Origin: JAAUSY01 sp964526735 | GTDB lineage: Bacteria; Chloroflexota; Chloroflexia; Chloroflexales; Chloroflexaceae | Length of the DNA stretch: 38,275 nucleotides | Direction of reading: 5' to 3' | Assembly: GCA_964526735.1 (NCBI GenBank) | Contig: CAZGLO010000033.1 | Coordinates: 1-38,275, forward strand | Shown here: one piece after another, positions 16,386 through 23,648 of the stretch | Numbering within the stretch: position 1 is the stretch's first letter | Layout: the number at the start of each line of letters is the position of its first letter | Notes under the pieces: generated by a model | The model's database searches: none | What the model was told of the DNA's origin: nothing | The model's input: the letters and a program-made list of their open reading frames with translations, nothing else | Program-made: the position numbers and the translations under genes

Positions 16386-17156
16386 ATGAGTGAAGACCAA
16401 ATCACGGTAAGTTGGCTTGGACACGCGACCTTTCACATCGTCACTCCTGAGAACAAGCGTGTATTGATTGATGCCTGGGTAGATACGAACCCGGCTTGTT
16501 CAGAGGAATGGAAGAACGCAGTTCGTAAGGATGGCCTCGACGCCATCTTTCTCACGCATGGCCACTTCGACCACGTAAACGACATCGCCGCGCTAGTGAA
16601 AGACACAGGCGCGCATGTCGTGTGCCAATATGACCTGACGCCGTGGCTGCAGAGCAAAGGCATTGCCGAAGAGCAGATCACGGGGTTCAACAAGGGCGGG
16701 ACGGTGGAAGTCGCGGGGGTTAAGGCCACGATGACGGCTGCACACCACAGCAGCACCCTCTATGAGAATGGGGCGTTGCTGCCAATGGGCGACGCGGCGG
16801 GGTATATCCTGACCTTCTCCAACGGCTTTACCATCTACGATGCTGGCGATACGTGTGTCACCTACGACATGCTTATTCTTGGCGATCTCTACCATCCCGA
16901 TTTGTCGATCCTCCCCATTGGGGACTACTTCACGATGGATCCACGACAAGCGGCCTATGCATTGAAGCTCCTGCGCTCATCGCACGCCATCGGCTGCCAC
17001 TGGGGGACTTTCCCCATTCTGACCGGCACGCCCGAAGCGTGGGAAGAAGCGCTCAAAGAGTTCAATGTGAGGTCAACAATCGTCCCGATGCGGCCAAACG
17101 AGTCGGCAGGCTTCTCGAAGACGAACGACGGCGTGAAGACCAGCTATGGGGCATAA
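16386..17156 (+). CDS. UPF0173 metal-dependent hydrolase (metallo-beta-lactamase fold)
   Basis: 256 residues. It begins WLGHATFHI, then has the metallo-beta-lactamase motif THGHFDH (His58, His60, Asp62, His63), a further AAHHSS histidine cluster, DAGDT (a metal-bridging Asp) and a C-terminal GCHWGTFP histidine. All metal ligands expected for a two-metal hydrolase are present. The family (often labelled UPF0173, YtkL-like) is widespread and its substrate is unknown. A strong AAGGAG Shine-Dalgarno lies seven bases before the ATG. glyA follows after 71 bases and may share the transcript. Confidence 0.92.
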   Translation: MSEDQITVSWLGHATFHIVTPENKRVLIDAWVDTNPACSEEWKNAVRKDGLDAIFLTHGHFDHVNDIAALVKDTGAHVVCQYDLTPWLQSKGIAEEQITGFNKGGTVEVAGVKATMTAAHHSSTLYENGALLPMGDAAGYILTFSNGFTIYDAGDTCVTYDMLILGDLYHPDLSILPIGDYFTMDPRQAAYALKLLRSSHAIGCHWGTFPILTGTPEAWEEALKEFNVRSTIVPMRPNESAGFSKTNDGVKTSYGA

Positions 17157-17184
17157 AACACCAAACATACACCCGACGAATCAC

Positions 17185-17200
17185 GTTTTTGGTTAAAAAC
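17185..17200. promoter_or_regulatory. Inverted repeat GTTTTT-N4-AAAAAC upstream of glyA
   Basis: Perfect 6-bp arms (17185-17190, 17195-17200) lie just before the glyA ribosome-binding site. A similar perfect palindrome lies before fmt at 34464-34477. It is a possible operator or weak hairpin; AT-rich chance similarity is also possible. Confidence 0.3.
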
Positions 17201-17227
17201 AAATAGTTTTGGAAGGATTTTTTGAGT

Positions 17228-18493
17228 ATGCTCGAAACACTACACCGCAACGATCCACAGATTGCTGAAGCCATCGTAAACGAAGCACGCCGTCAACGCG
17301 AAGGATTGGAACTCATCGCGAGTGAGAACTATACCAGCCAGGCCGTGCTTGAGGCCCAAGGGTCTATTCTCACCAACAAATATGCGGAAGGATTGCCGAA
17401 TCGCCGCTATTACGGAGGGTGCCAGTTCGTCGATGTGATCGAGCAACTCGCGATAGACCGCGCCCGTGAGCTGTTTGGGGCAGAAGCCGCCAACGTCCAA
17501 CCGCACAGCGGGGCACAGGCCAATGTTGCCGTGTACACCGCCCTGCTGCAGCCGGGAGACAAGATCCTCGGCATGCGCCTTGACCACGGCGGCCACCTCA
17601 CCCACGGCAGTCCGGTCAACTTCAGCGGGAAGTGGTACGAGATTAGCTTTTACGGTGTAGATGAAGAGACGGGGCAGATTGATTACGATCACGTTGCCAA
17701 AGTCGCACGCGAAGTACAGCCCAAGTTGATTACGTCGGGTGCAAGTGCTTACCCCCGTATCATCGACTTTGAGCGGCTGCGCGCCATCGCCGATGAGGTG
17801 GGAGCACTGTTGTTGGCCGACATCGCCCACATCGCTGGGTTGGTGGTTGCTGGCGAACACCCGTCTCCCGTCGGCCACGCCCACATCGTCACCACAACAA
17901 CGCACAAGACGTTGCGTGGCCCGCGGGGCGGGTTGATCCTCTGCGGCTCCGACTTTGCCAAGAAGATTAATAGCAGCGTCTTCCCAGGCAACCAAGGCGG
18001 CCCGTTGATGCACGTCATCGCAGGTAAGGCGGTTGCTTTTGGCGAAGCGATGCTGCCAGGGTTCAAGGATTACGCGAAGCAGATACGCACAAATGCTCAC
18101 GCCTTGGCGACGGGCTTGACGGAGCGCGGGCTAAAACTCATCAGCGGCGGCACGGATAACCACCTGATGCTTGTTGACCTCTCCGCCCTCGAGCTGACCG
18201 GCGCGCAGGTGCAGGAAGCACTCGACCGCGCGGGCATTACCGTCAACAAGAATGCTATCCCGCAAGACCCCAAACCGCCAATGAAAACCAGCGGCGTTCG
18301 CATTGGGACGCCTGCCGTCACCACCCGCGGGATGGGCGTCTCCGAGATGAACCAGATTGCAGAGTGGATCGCCGAGGTGGTGAATAACATTGAGAATGCC
18401 GACCTCCAAGACCGCATTGCAAACGAAGTGCGTGATATGTGTACCAAGTTTCCCGTGCCCGGCCACGAAGGATATTATGCGCAGATGAGCTAG
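17228..18493 (+). CDS. glyA: Serine hydroxymethyltransferase
   Basis: 421 residues, full length for the family. It interconverts serine and glycine with transfer of a one-carbon unit to tetrahydrofolate, a cytosolic PLP enzyme. Visible landmarks: ELIASENYTS (30-38), NKYAEGLPNRRYYGG (50-64), DIAHIAGLV (about 198-206) and the PLP-lysine motif TTTTHKTLRGPRGG with Lys227. All active-site signatures are intact. GGAAGGA at 17211-17217 is the ribosome-binding site; ATG 17228 (10-base spacing) is chosen, but TTG 17222 (four-base spacing) is in frame. A strong stem-loop terminator follows the stop. It probably shares a transcript with the UPF0173 gene. Confidence 0.97.
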   Translation: MLETLHRNDPQIAEAIVNEARRQREGLELIASENYTSQAVLEAQGSILTNKYAEGLPNRRYYGGCQFVDVIEQLAIDRARELFGAEAANVQPHSGAQANVAVYTALLQPGDKILGMRLDHGGHLTHGSPVNFSGKWYEISFYGVDEETGQIDYDHVAKVAREVQPKLITSGASAYPRIIDFERLRAIADEVGALLLADIAHIAGLVVAGEHPSPVGHAHIVTTTTHKTLRGPRGGLILCGSDFAKKINSSVFPGNQGGPLMHVIAGKAVAFGEAMLPGFKDYAKQIRTNAHALATGLTERGLKLISGGTDNHLMLVDLSALELTGAQVQEALDRAGITVNKNAIPQDPKPPMKTSGVRIGTPAVTTRGMGVSEMNQIAEWIAEVVNNIENADLQDRIANEVRDMCTKFPVPGHEGYYAQMS

Positions 18494-18525
18494 TACTATT
18501 AGCACCATCTGAAGCTGAATATGAC

Positions 18526-18559
18526 AGTGGGCTTGCGGCAATCACACCGTAGGCCCACT
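18526..18559 (+). terminator. Stem-loop terminator after glyA
   Basis: A 13-bp stem (AGTGGGCTTGCGG at 18526-18538 with 18547-18559, including two G-T wobbles) and an eight-base loop. The trailing sequence is TGCCTTTTG, a weak T-tract. It lies 33 bases after the glyA stop. Confidence 0.65.
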
Positions 18560-18617
18560 TGCCTTTTGCCCAAAGGATTTCGTTTTTGTCGTTTTTAAGC
18601 CGTTTTCTTTAGCCTTT

Positions 18618-18657
18618 AACCCTTCAACCCTTCAAATCTAGCCTATCAACCCTTCAA
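18618..18657. repeat. Three copies of AACCCTTCAA before the GT-C gene
   Basis: Copies at 18618-18627, 18626-18635 (overlapping by two bases) and 18648-18657, immediately upstream of the ATG at 18659. They leave no recognisable Shine-Dalgarno. They could be protein-binding sites or a local duplication. Confidence 0.6.
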
Positions 18658-18658
18658 A

Positions 18659-20731
18659 ATGACCATCATGCGTGCTTTCTTTCGCAAACGATTTCAAACC
18701 ATTTGGCAAGACCAGACATCTCGGTGGTATGTTGGCGGGAGTATCGCCCTTATTGTGGTGGCGCTCTTCTTCCGCGTATGGGGCGTTGGGTGGTCACTGC
18801 CCTACGTCGATCACCCCGACGAGCCTGCTATCGTGCGGGTGCTTTTGCGCATTGTTGAGGGAGATCTCAACCCCAAACACTTCTTCTACCCCTCTCTCAT
18901 CCTCTACCTGCAAGCATTGGTCTTGAAAGTGCACATCTGGTGGGGGCATATGACCGGATTGTATGGCGAATCGTTCACCCTCCCCGACTCGACCCACTTT
19001 TACACCACGATACCGGCAGCATTTGTGTGGGCGCGAATATGCACCGCGTTGCTTGGCACGGCGGCTGTTGCGGCCTTGACGGCGTGGGGAGCGCGGTTCG
19101 TGGGGCGGTGGGAAGCGCTTTTGGGCGCGGCGCTGCTCGCATTTTCATCCTGGGCCATCATCCACGACCACTATATTACGGTTGATGGGCCATCGGCGTT
19201 ATTTGGCATACTGGCGTTGTTTGGGGCGATGCAGGTCGTCAAGCGGGGAGAGTGGCGAGATTATATCATTGTGGGGGTACTTATTGGGCTGGCGGCGGGC
19301 ACGAAGTATCAAAATGTCTTGGTGGCGGGGTCGGTAGCGCTTGCCCACGTCCTGCGATGGAGACGGGAGAGCATCGCACAGTGGCCAAAACTTGCCGCGG
19401 CGGGGGGGATAAGCGCGGTGGTTTTCCTGATGACCACGCCCTACATCGTCCTTGCGCCGGACGACTTCCTCCACGATATGCAGACGCTATTCACCTCTTA
19501 CGATGGCTCACACGGCGATATAACGCGGTCGTGGCCGGTCGATAGCTATCTGCGTTTCTATTGGCGGGAATCGCTGCAGCCAATCGGGTTTATGCTTGCG
19601 GTGACGGGCGGGATTGCGCTCTTCCGCCGCGATTGGAAGCTCACCCTTGTCCTGCTTTTCTTCCCGCTGCTGCTGATTATTTCTCTGCTGCGGCCCGAAA
19701 CGCACTTCTACCGCAACCTGCTCCCTACTCATCCGCCCTTCCTGCTATTGGCCGGAGTCGGTGGCGTCATAGTGGTGCAGACGGTTGGGAAGGCGTTGGG
19801 AGGACGTTTGTCGCCACGATGGCGCTCTGTTGTCAAAGGTGGAGTCATTTTGTCGTTGGTGGTACCGTTCGTGTGGTCAGCAACGACGACAAGTCTGCGC
19901 TTTGCCCAGCCCGACAGCCGGGTGGTCGCCCAGACCCGCGTCCGGCAGGCATATCCGGGGGTGCGGGTGGCCAGCGAATTGTCGCACCCACTGCAGTGGC
20001 AAGGCGTGTCGCAATCGACCTACGTCCATTTTCTGCCGTTGCACCCGATGGAGTGGTATCACGAGCAGGGGTTTGGGCTACTGCTTGCCAATGAGGGAAA
20101 GCGTAAGCAGGAAGCGTGGACAGACGCATATGCGCCGCTGCTTGAGGCGGGCGGTGTCGTGGCGACCTTCGGCGGGCGCGACAGCGGCATGCTTGGCCCG
20201 CGCATCGACCTCATAGAGACGCACCTCACCACCGAAAGCCTGCCCTCTCACATCAAAGAGACGGTACAACCCGAATCGGCCCAATCACCCCATCTCGGCC
20301 CGCTGACATTGGTCGGCGCGGCGGTCGGCCATCGGGTGAAGGAGACGACCGGTTTTGTGCTGCACGAAGGCAAACCTGTCCCGCCCGGCAAGACGGTGGG
20401 CGTGAATATCTTTTGGACGGTTGATGAAGCTGTGCCCTCGGCCCCTTATATGCTCTTCCTGCATATGCGCGACGCCGATGGCCGCACCATCGCCCAACGC
20501 GATACACCGCCGTGGCAAGGGCTATTCCCTCCTGAGACGTGGCCGCCGCATCACCTGATCGCTGAGACCCTCGACCTCTGGCTGCCATATGAAGTGCCCC
20601 CCGGCCGCTATGAGGTGGTCATGGGGCTGTACAACGGCGAGACGATGGCACGGTTTCCCGCCTTCCAAGGCCAAACACACCTCGCACACGACGAGCTGTC
20701 GCTGGGGACGGTGGTCGTGCAGAAAGAATGA
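18659..20731 (+). CDS. GT39/ArnT-like membrane glycosyltransferase
   Basis: 690 residues. About ten membrane spans occupy residues 25-430, and the rest is a soluble extracytoplasmic domain. After the first helix is DHPDE (Asp51, Asp54, Glu55), the acidic motif of polyprenyl-phosphate-sugar-dependent GT-C enzymes, followed by HFFYPSLILYLQAL typical of this PMT-2 type. It should transfer a sugar or aminosugar at the outer membrane face. The C-terminal region (about 540-690) looks like a beta-sandwich (VNIFWTVDEAVP, YMLFLHMRD, LPYEVPPGRYEVVMGLYN), probably glycan-binding. ATG 18668 is a second possible start; neither has a good ribosome-binding site. It stands alone between the glyA terminator and the convergent minus-strand pair. 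Confidence 0.85.
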   Translation: MTIMRAFFRKRFQTIWQDQTSRWYVGGSIALIVVALFFRVWGVGWSLPYVDHPDEPAIVRVLLRIVEGDLNPKHFFYPSLILYLQALVLKVHIWWGHMTGLYGESFTLPDSTHFYTTIPAAFVWARICTALLGTAAVAALTAWGARFVGRWEALLGAALLAFSSWAIIHDHYITVDGPSALFGILALFGAMQVVKRGEWRDYIIVGVLIGLAAGTKYQNVLVAGSVALAHVLRWRRESIAQWPKLAAAGGISAVVFLMTTPYIVLAPDDFLHDMQTLFTSYDGSHGDITRSWPVDSYLRFYWRESLQPIGFMLAVTGGIALFRRDWKLTLVLLFFPLLLIISLLRPETHFYRNLLPTHPPFLLLAGVGGVIVVQTVGKALGGRLSPRWRSVVKGGVILSLVVPFVWSATTTSLRFAQPDSRVVAQTRVRQAYPGVRVASELSHPLQWQGVSQSTYVHFLPLHPMEWYHEQGFGLLLANEGKRKQEAWTDAYAPLLEAGGVVATFGGRDSGMLGPRIDLIETHLTTESLPSHIKETVQPESAQSPHLGPLTLVGAAVGHRVKETTGFVLHEGKPVPPGKTVGVNIFWTVDEAVPSAPYMLFLHMRDADGRTIAQRDTPPWQGLFPPETWPPHHLIAETLDLWLPYEVPPGRYEVVMGLYNGETMARFPAFQGQTHLAHDELSLGTVVVQKE

Positions 20732-20743
20732 GCGGGAAGGCTC

Positions 20744-21274
20744 CTACCTGCTCTTCAGCTCCAAGGTTGAGAAAATCCTTGTGCGGTTTTGGCTGTCTAT
20801 GATATTGCGTACCAGTTTATCGCAGATCTGTTGTTTGGTATCCTTCGATCTGAGACGCACCCCAAGGACTTTTGCGAGGCTAATAAGCTCTTTTTTGAGA
20901 TTTACCCGCTCATCACTATGTAGCATCTCCATTGCTTTGTACCGATCTTCAACCTGCTCGAATTCTGCAGCAAATTGCTCAATCGGGTCGTCTGAAGCAG
21001 GCTTCCTCTTGGGTTTCTCTCCCCAATTGGATTGTGTTTGTCCTGCGTTTGTGGGTTGTGGCCGTACTGGTTGTGGTTCAGCTTTAGGTTGAGGGGTGGG
21101 TGGTGTTTTGCCATCACCAAGCATGAGACATTCTACTTGCGCTTGCCCATTGAGCAGCGCTTCGATCTCATGGCTCTCCAAGTCTTGCATGACCTTGTCA
21201 GCTAGTTGCAGGACGATGGCCATATCCTCTATGGTCGTACGTATCTTTCGTGTGCTGATGACGTCTTGGTTCAT
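20744..21274 (-). CDS. Small partner protein of the ParA-like ATPase
   Basis: 176 residues, not recognised as a known family. The N-terminal helical part (1-55) is acidic and leucine-rich, a Pro/Gln-rich linker spans about 56-90, and the C-terminus is helical and basic. Residues about 128-162 (LKKELISLAKVLGVRLRSKDTKQQICDKLV) have the pattern of a SAP-like helix-extended-helix DNA-binding motif. Its ATG overlaps the stop of the ParA gene (ATGA), so the two are co-translated. By analogy with ParA/ParB, MinD/MinE and McdA/McdB pairs, it may stimulate the ATPase or link it to cargo or DNA; this is inference. No centromere-like repeat array is visible next to it. Base composition is lower in GC than its neighbours. 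Confidence 0.75.
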   Translation of the reverse strand: MNQDVISTRKIRTTIEDMAIVLQLADKVMQDLESHEIEALLNGQAQVECLMLGDGKTPPTPQPKAEPQPVRPQPTNAGQTQSNWGEKPKRKPASDDPIEQFAAEFEQVEDRYKAMEMLHSDERVNLKKELISLAKVLGVRLRSKDTKQQICDKLVRNIIDSQNRTRIFSTLELKSR

Positions 21275-22584
21275 CTCATTGCTCCCAAAATCTCTGTGAC
21301 CAATTCCTGAAATTCCCGTTTTACAAGGTGTTGGGTGTCGTTGTGAGTAGATGCTAATACCGCCGGTATTTTCGTCTCTGGGGTTGAGGCGTGAGAAGAA
21401 TTGCTCTCGCGGATGAAGGTATCTAGAATGGGGAGTCCCATGCGTTTGGTCTGGTCGATGAAGTCTTGTTGTGCGCTAATGGGAACCTTGTTGAAGAATG
21501 ACACCATCGTAAAGACCACTCCTAGAATATGTGGGTGGATCTCCACCGTGCCCTCCGAGGGTACGCTCTCACGGTGCATGTTATACTGCACTTTCAACGA
21601 TTCTACTTGGCGGTGAAGTTGATTGATTCCAAGAGTAGAGAGGTATTCTGGCTTGGTGGGGATGAGCAGGTGATCACTCGCAACAACCGCGCTTTTGGTC
21701 ACAATATTAAAGTTTGGCGGGCAGTCGATGATCACATAGTCATACCCTGGGAGCGTCGCCAATCCTTGACTTAACCGGGAGTGTACCATGAGGAAATTCC
21801 ATGCGGCTTGGTGAAGGGTTCCACCAGCGAGACACCCCGCGAGTTCCACATCAACCTCAATCAACCCAAGATGCGAGCAGATGAGATCAAGTCTCCCTTC
21901 ATTCCCGTTTCTTGTGATGATGTCATTAGCTTCTTGCGGCTCAATGATAAGATTCATCAGGTCAAGTTCGGTGTCTTCGTGGATAAACTTATCGTACCAA
22001 TTCTTGATGGTGTGGTTCTTCTCGTAGTCTCTATGCCATTTATCAATTGACACAAAGGAGAAGGTCAGGCTAGCTTGTGGATCGAGGTCGATGGCAAGTA
22101 CTCTATATCCACGGTCTGCAAGCTCTGCCGCCACATTTGCAGCGACGGTCGTCTTGCCAACCCCTCCCTTATAATTGACGACAGCTATCGTACGCACGGT
22201 ATGTTCTTCCTCCCCTATGGGTCGTTCTTCTGGCAACTCGGATGGAACCGCCGTTATGGGTGGATTGGTAGGTTCGGGCCATTTAGGTGGTTCAGGTCTT
22301 TCGTTGGACGTTCTCTCTTCTTCAGGCGGAGGTATTGGATCGGGTGGCTTTTGCCACTGATCGAACGCATCGGATGGTTCTTCTGGCCAATTAGGTGGAA
22401 CCACAGCCGCGGGTGGTTGGGTAGGTGGTGGCGGATTGGGTGGTTCCGGTGGAGCGGGTAATGTGCGTTTCTGAGGAGGAGCCGGTTTCGGGCGAGCCGG
22501 TTCAGGTGGTTCCGGTTCCTCGCTCACCCCCAGTATTCGCTTGATGATGTGGAACAAGCCCCGATTTGGTTGCTTTTCTGACAT
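21271..22584 (-). CDS. ParA/MinD-family ATPase with proline-rich N-terminus
   Basis: 437 residues. The C-terminal 310 form a ParA/Soj-type ATPase: deviant Walker A KGGVGKTT (139-146), DLDPQASLTFSF after it, and Walker B VIIDCPPNF with IPTKPEYLSTLG. These ATPases dimerise on DNA or membranes to position plasmids, chromosomes or protein cargo. The N-terminus has an amphipathic-looking segment GLFHIIKRILGV (9-20), then a 110-residue Pro/Glu-rich linker, unlike ordinary ParA. A promoter at 22647-22675 places the transcript start near 22640, downstream of the GTG at 22644, so ATG 22584 (MSEKQPNRG) is the start. It forms a two-gene unit with the small partner. Hand counts of two 60-base lines within the gene give 40% and 47% GC, against 70% in a line of the preceding gene. 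Confidence 0.88.
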   Translation of the reverse strand: MSEKQPNRGLFHIIKRILGVSEEPEPPEPARPKPAPPQKRTLPAPPEPPNPPPPTQPPAAVVPPNWPEEPSDAFDQWQKPPDPIPPPEEERTSNERPEPPKWPEPTNPPITAVPSELPEERPIGEEEHTVRTIAVVNYKGGVGKTTVAANVAAELADRGYRVLAIDLDPQASLTFSFVSIDKWHRDYEKNHTIKNWYDKFIHEDTELDLMNLIIEPQEANDIITRNGNEGRLDLICSHLGLIEVDVELAGCLAGGTLHQAAWNFLMVHSRLSQGLATLPGYDYVIIDCPPNFNIVTKSAVVASDHLLIPTKPEYLSTLGINQLHRQVESLKVQYNMHRESVPSEGTVEIHPHILGVVFTMVSFFNKVPISAQQDFIDQTKRMGLPILDTFIRESNSSHASTPETKIPAVLASTHNDTQHLVKREFQELVTEILGAMR

Positions 22585-22601
22585 AGGCAAGTACTCATCA
22601 G

Positions 22602-22617
22602 AGGAGTAATTTCTCCT
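22602..22617. promoter_or_regulatory. Near-palindrome in the ParA leader
   Basis: AGGAGTAATTTCTCCT is symmetrical except for one position pair. It lies in the 5' leader of the ParA transcript, about 25-40 bases after the expected start. It could be an autorepression operator, since ParA proteins often repress their own genes, or an RNA hairpin. Confidence 0.4.
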
Positions 22618-22646
22618 AGTTCTTCCCTTTCCAAAGGACTGCACTG

Positions 22647-22675
22647 ATTATACACGGTTTTTGTATAGATTTCAA
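22647..22675 (-). promoter_or_regulatory. Promoter of the ParA pair
   Basis: On the minus strand TTGAAA (22675-22670), a 17-base spacer and a perfect TATAAT (22652-22647). This is the best consensus promoter in the window. It decides the ParA start codon because the upstream in-frame GTG precedes the start point. Confidence 0.75.
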
Positions 22676-22752
22676 GGATGTGAGAGCCACAATTGCCATT
22701 ACGCCGCCGCGATTATATGCCGCCTTGCCCCACCTCCATCCTCCGCCCACGC

Positions 22753-22969
22753 CTGTGCATGGAGACCTGCCCGTTCTTACAGAAGTAGCCCGTAAAGCCC
22801 AGGTGCTTTAGCCCTGGGATATAAGGGCTTTCTTTGCTTCAGCCGCTTTCGATGTTGACAGAACGGGCGTGCGATAGTATGCTATACGCAGTTACATTCT
22901 GGCTGTGGGGCTACACAGCCTGGGTTTCGACCCGAGAAGCTCAACCCTGAAGGGTTGGGAGTAGTCACA
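22753..22969 (+). ncRNA. HEARO/omega-RNA-like structured RNA, no adjacent IscB
   Basis: A non-coding stretch with dense nested pairing. A 9-bp closing stem (GCCCGTTCT 22769-22777 with 22860-22868) encloses AAAGCCC/GGGCTTT (22794-22800, 22825-22831) and an alternative CCCAGG/CCTGGG pairing (22798-22803, 22813-22818). Then follow hairpins at 22871-22889, 22901-22920 (GGCTGTG/CACAGCC), 22922-22933 (GGGT-TTCG-ACCC, a UUCG tetraloop) and 22942-22957 (CAACCC-TGAA-GGGTTG), ending GGGAGTAGTCACA. From memory, this order and the terminal GGGAGTA.TCAC resemble HEARO, the omega guide RNA of IscB nucleases, about 200 nt long with the guide at its 5' end. The 16 bases at 22753-22768 would be the guide. No IscB frame follows: the next frame ends after 28 codons and the next gene is an FmdB-type protein. 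It could be a stand-alone or relic guide RNA. The family call needs a covariance-model search. Confidence 0.72.
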
Positions 22970-23150
22970 ATGATCGCATTGAAATATTCCTTCTCTTGTG
23001 CTACCATTATTTTGTCAAGAATGCTTCAAGACAAAAGGGTTCCTGGTTGTGCATAATGACGTAAGATGCATTGAAAATCCGTGCGCAATCTGTGGAATCG
23101 AGTTTCATCGTTATCAATCATTATGTGGTAAGAAAGAAGAAGGTGTTTTT

Positions 23151-23381
23151 ATGCCAATGTATGAGTATCTGTGCAAAGATTGTGGTGAGCAATTCGACCT
23201 ACTGCGCGGCATGAACCAGGATGATTCCGACATCACCTGCAAGAAGTGCGGCAGCCCCAAGGTCGAGCGCAAGTTGTCGGTATTTGCATCGGTGAACAAA
23301 GAGGGCGGGAGCAGCTCCTCCGACGACCTCGGCAGCTGCAGCACCGGCATGTGCGGGTGCGGCCCCACGTGCGGCTTCTAG
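23151..23381 (+). CDS. FmdB-type zinc-ribbon protein
   Basis: 76 residues. It starts MPMYEYLCKDCGEQFDLL and has the FmdB/CxxC_CxxC_SSSS zinc ribbon: Cys8, Cys11, Cys30, Cys33. A Ser/Gly linker and a Cys-rich tail (CSTGMCGCGPTCGF) follow. Such small putative regulatory proteins are common; their function is uncertain. AGAAGG lies eight bases before ATG 23151. The frame extends upstream to GTG 22998 and includes two more CxxC pairs, but that region is AT-rich and carries no family similarity, so I exclude it. A weak TTGAAA-N17-TACCAT (22979-23007) is a possible promoter. An unusual hairpin (23412-23484) follows. Confidence 0.85.
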   Translation: MPMYEYLCKDCGEQFDLLRGMNQDDSDITCKKCGSPKVERKLSVFASVNKEGGSSSSDDLGSCSTGMCGCGPTCGF

Positions 23382-23411
23382 CGCATTCCCACGCTCTCGC
23401 ACTATGCCTAC

Positions 23412-23484
23412 GAAGCGCTTAACCAACGATCAGCCACGCACTTAGCTCATCATCGCGCCGTGGTGGTTGATGGTTAGGCGCTTC
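23412..23484. other. Long imperfect inverted repeat, attC-like
   Basis: Arms 23412-23438 and 23459-23484 pair: GAAGCGC, a G-T wobble, TAACCA, then after an internal loop a second short stem. GCTTAAC (23417-23423) fits the integron R'' pattern RYYYAAC, and GTTAGGC (23473-23479) fits R' GTTRRRY; ATCAGCC and GGTTGAT could be the L boxes. Pairing runs five bases beyond the R boxes, which is not usual for attC, and no integrase is near, so a terminator for the FmdB gene is at least as likely. The rest of 23382-23648 shows nothing else. Confidence 0.35.
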
Positions 23485-23648
23485 TCTCAATGCCACGTCG
23501 GGTTGGAGGGGGATGGCAGGCTCCCCGTCGCAAGACAAAACGCCGCTTTTTCGTATCCGTAGCGGGCGAATGCTGGGAAACACCATACAGCCGCCGTCCG
23601 CCATATCCCCAAGCGAGCGTCCTTGGGTCTCACGGGCAACGCTTTACC

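Noticed and set aside
22998..23150. Upstream extension of the FmdB frame with two extra CxxC pairs
   Set aside because: The extension is AT-rich, starts at a GTG without a ribosome-binding site and has no family similarity; the ATG at 23151 has a good AGAAGG.
22970..23150. Possible IscB/HNH remnant after the omega-RNA-like element
   Set aside because: CAIC in one frame faintly recalls an HNH CxxC, but there is no His-Asn motif, no RuvC-like segment and no IscB N-terminus.
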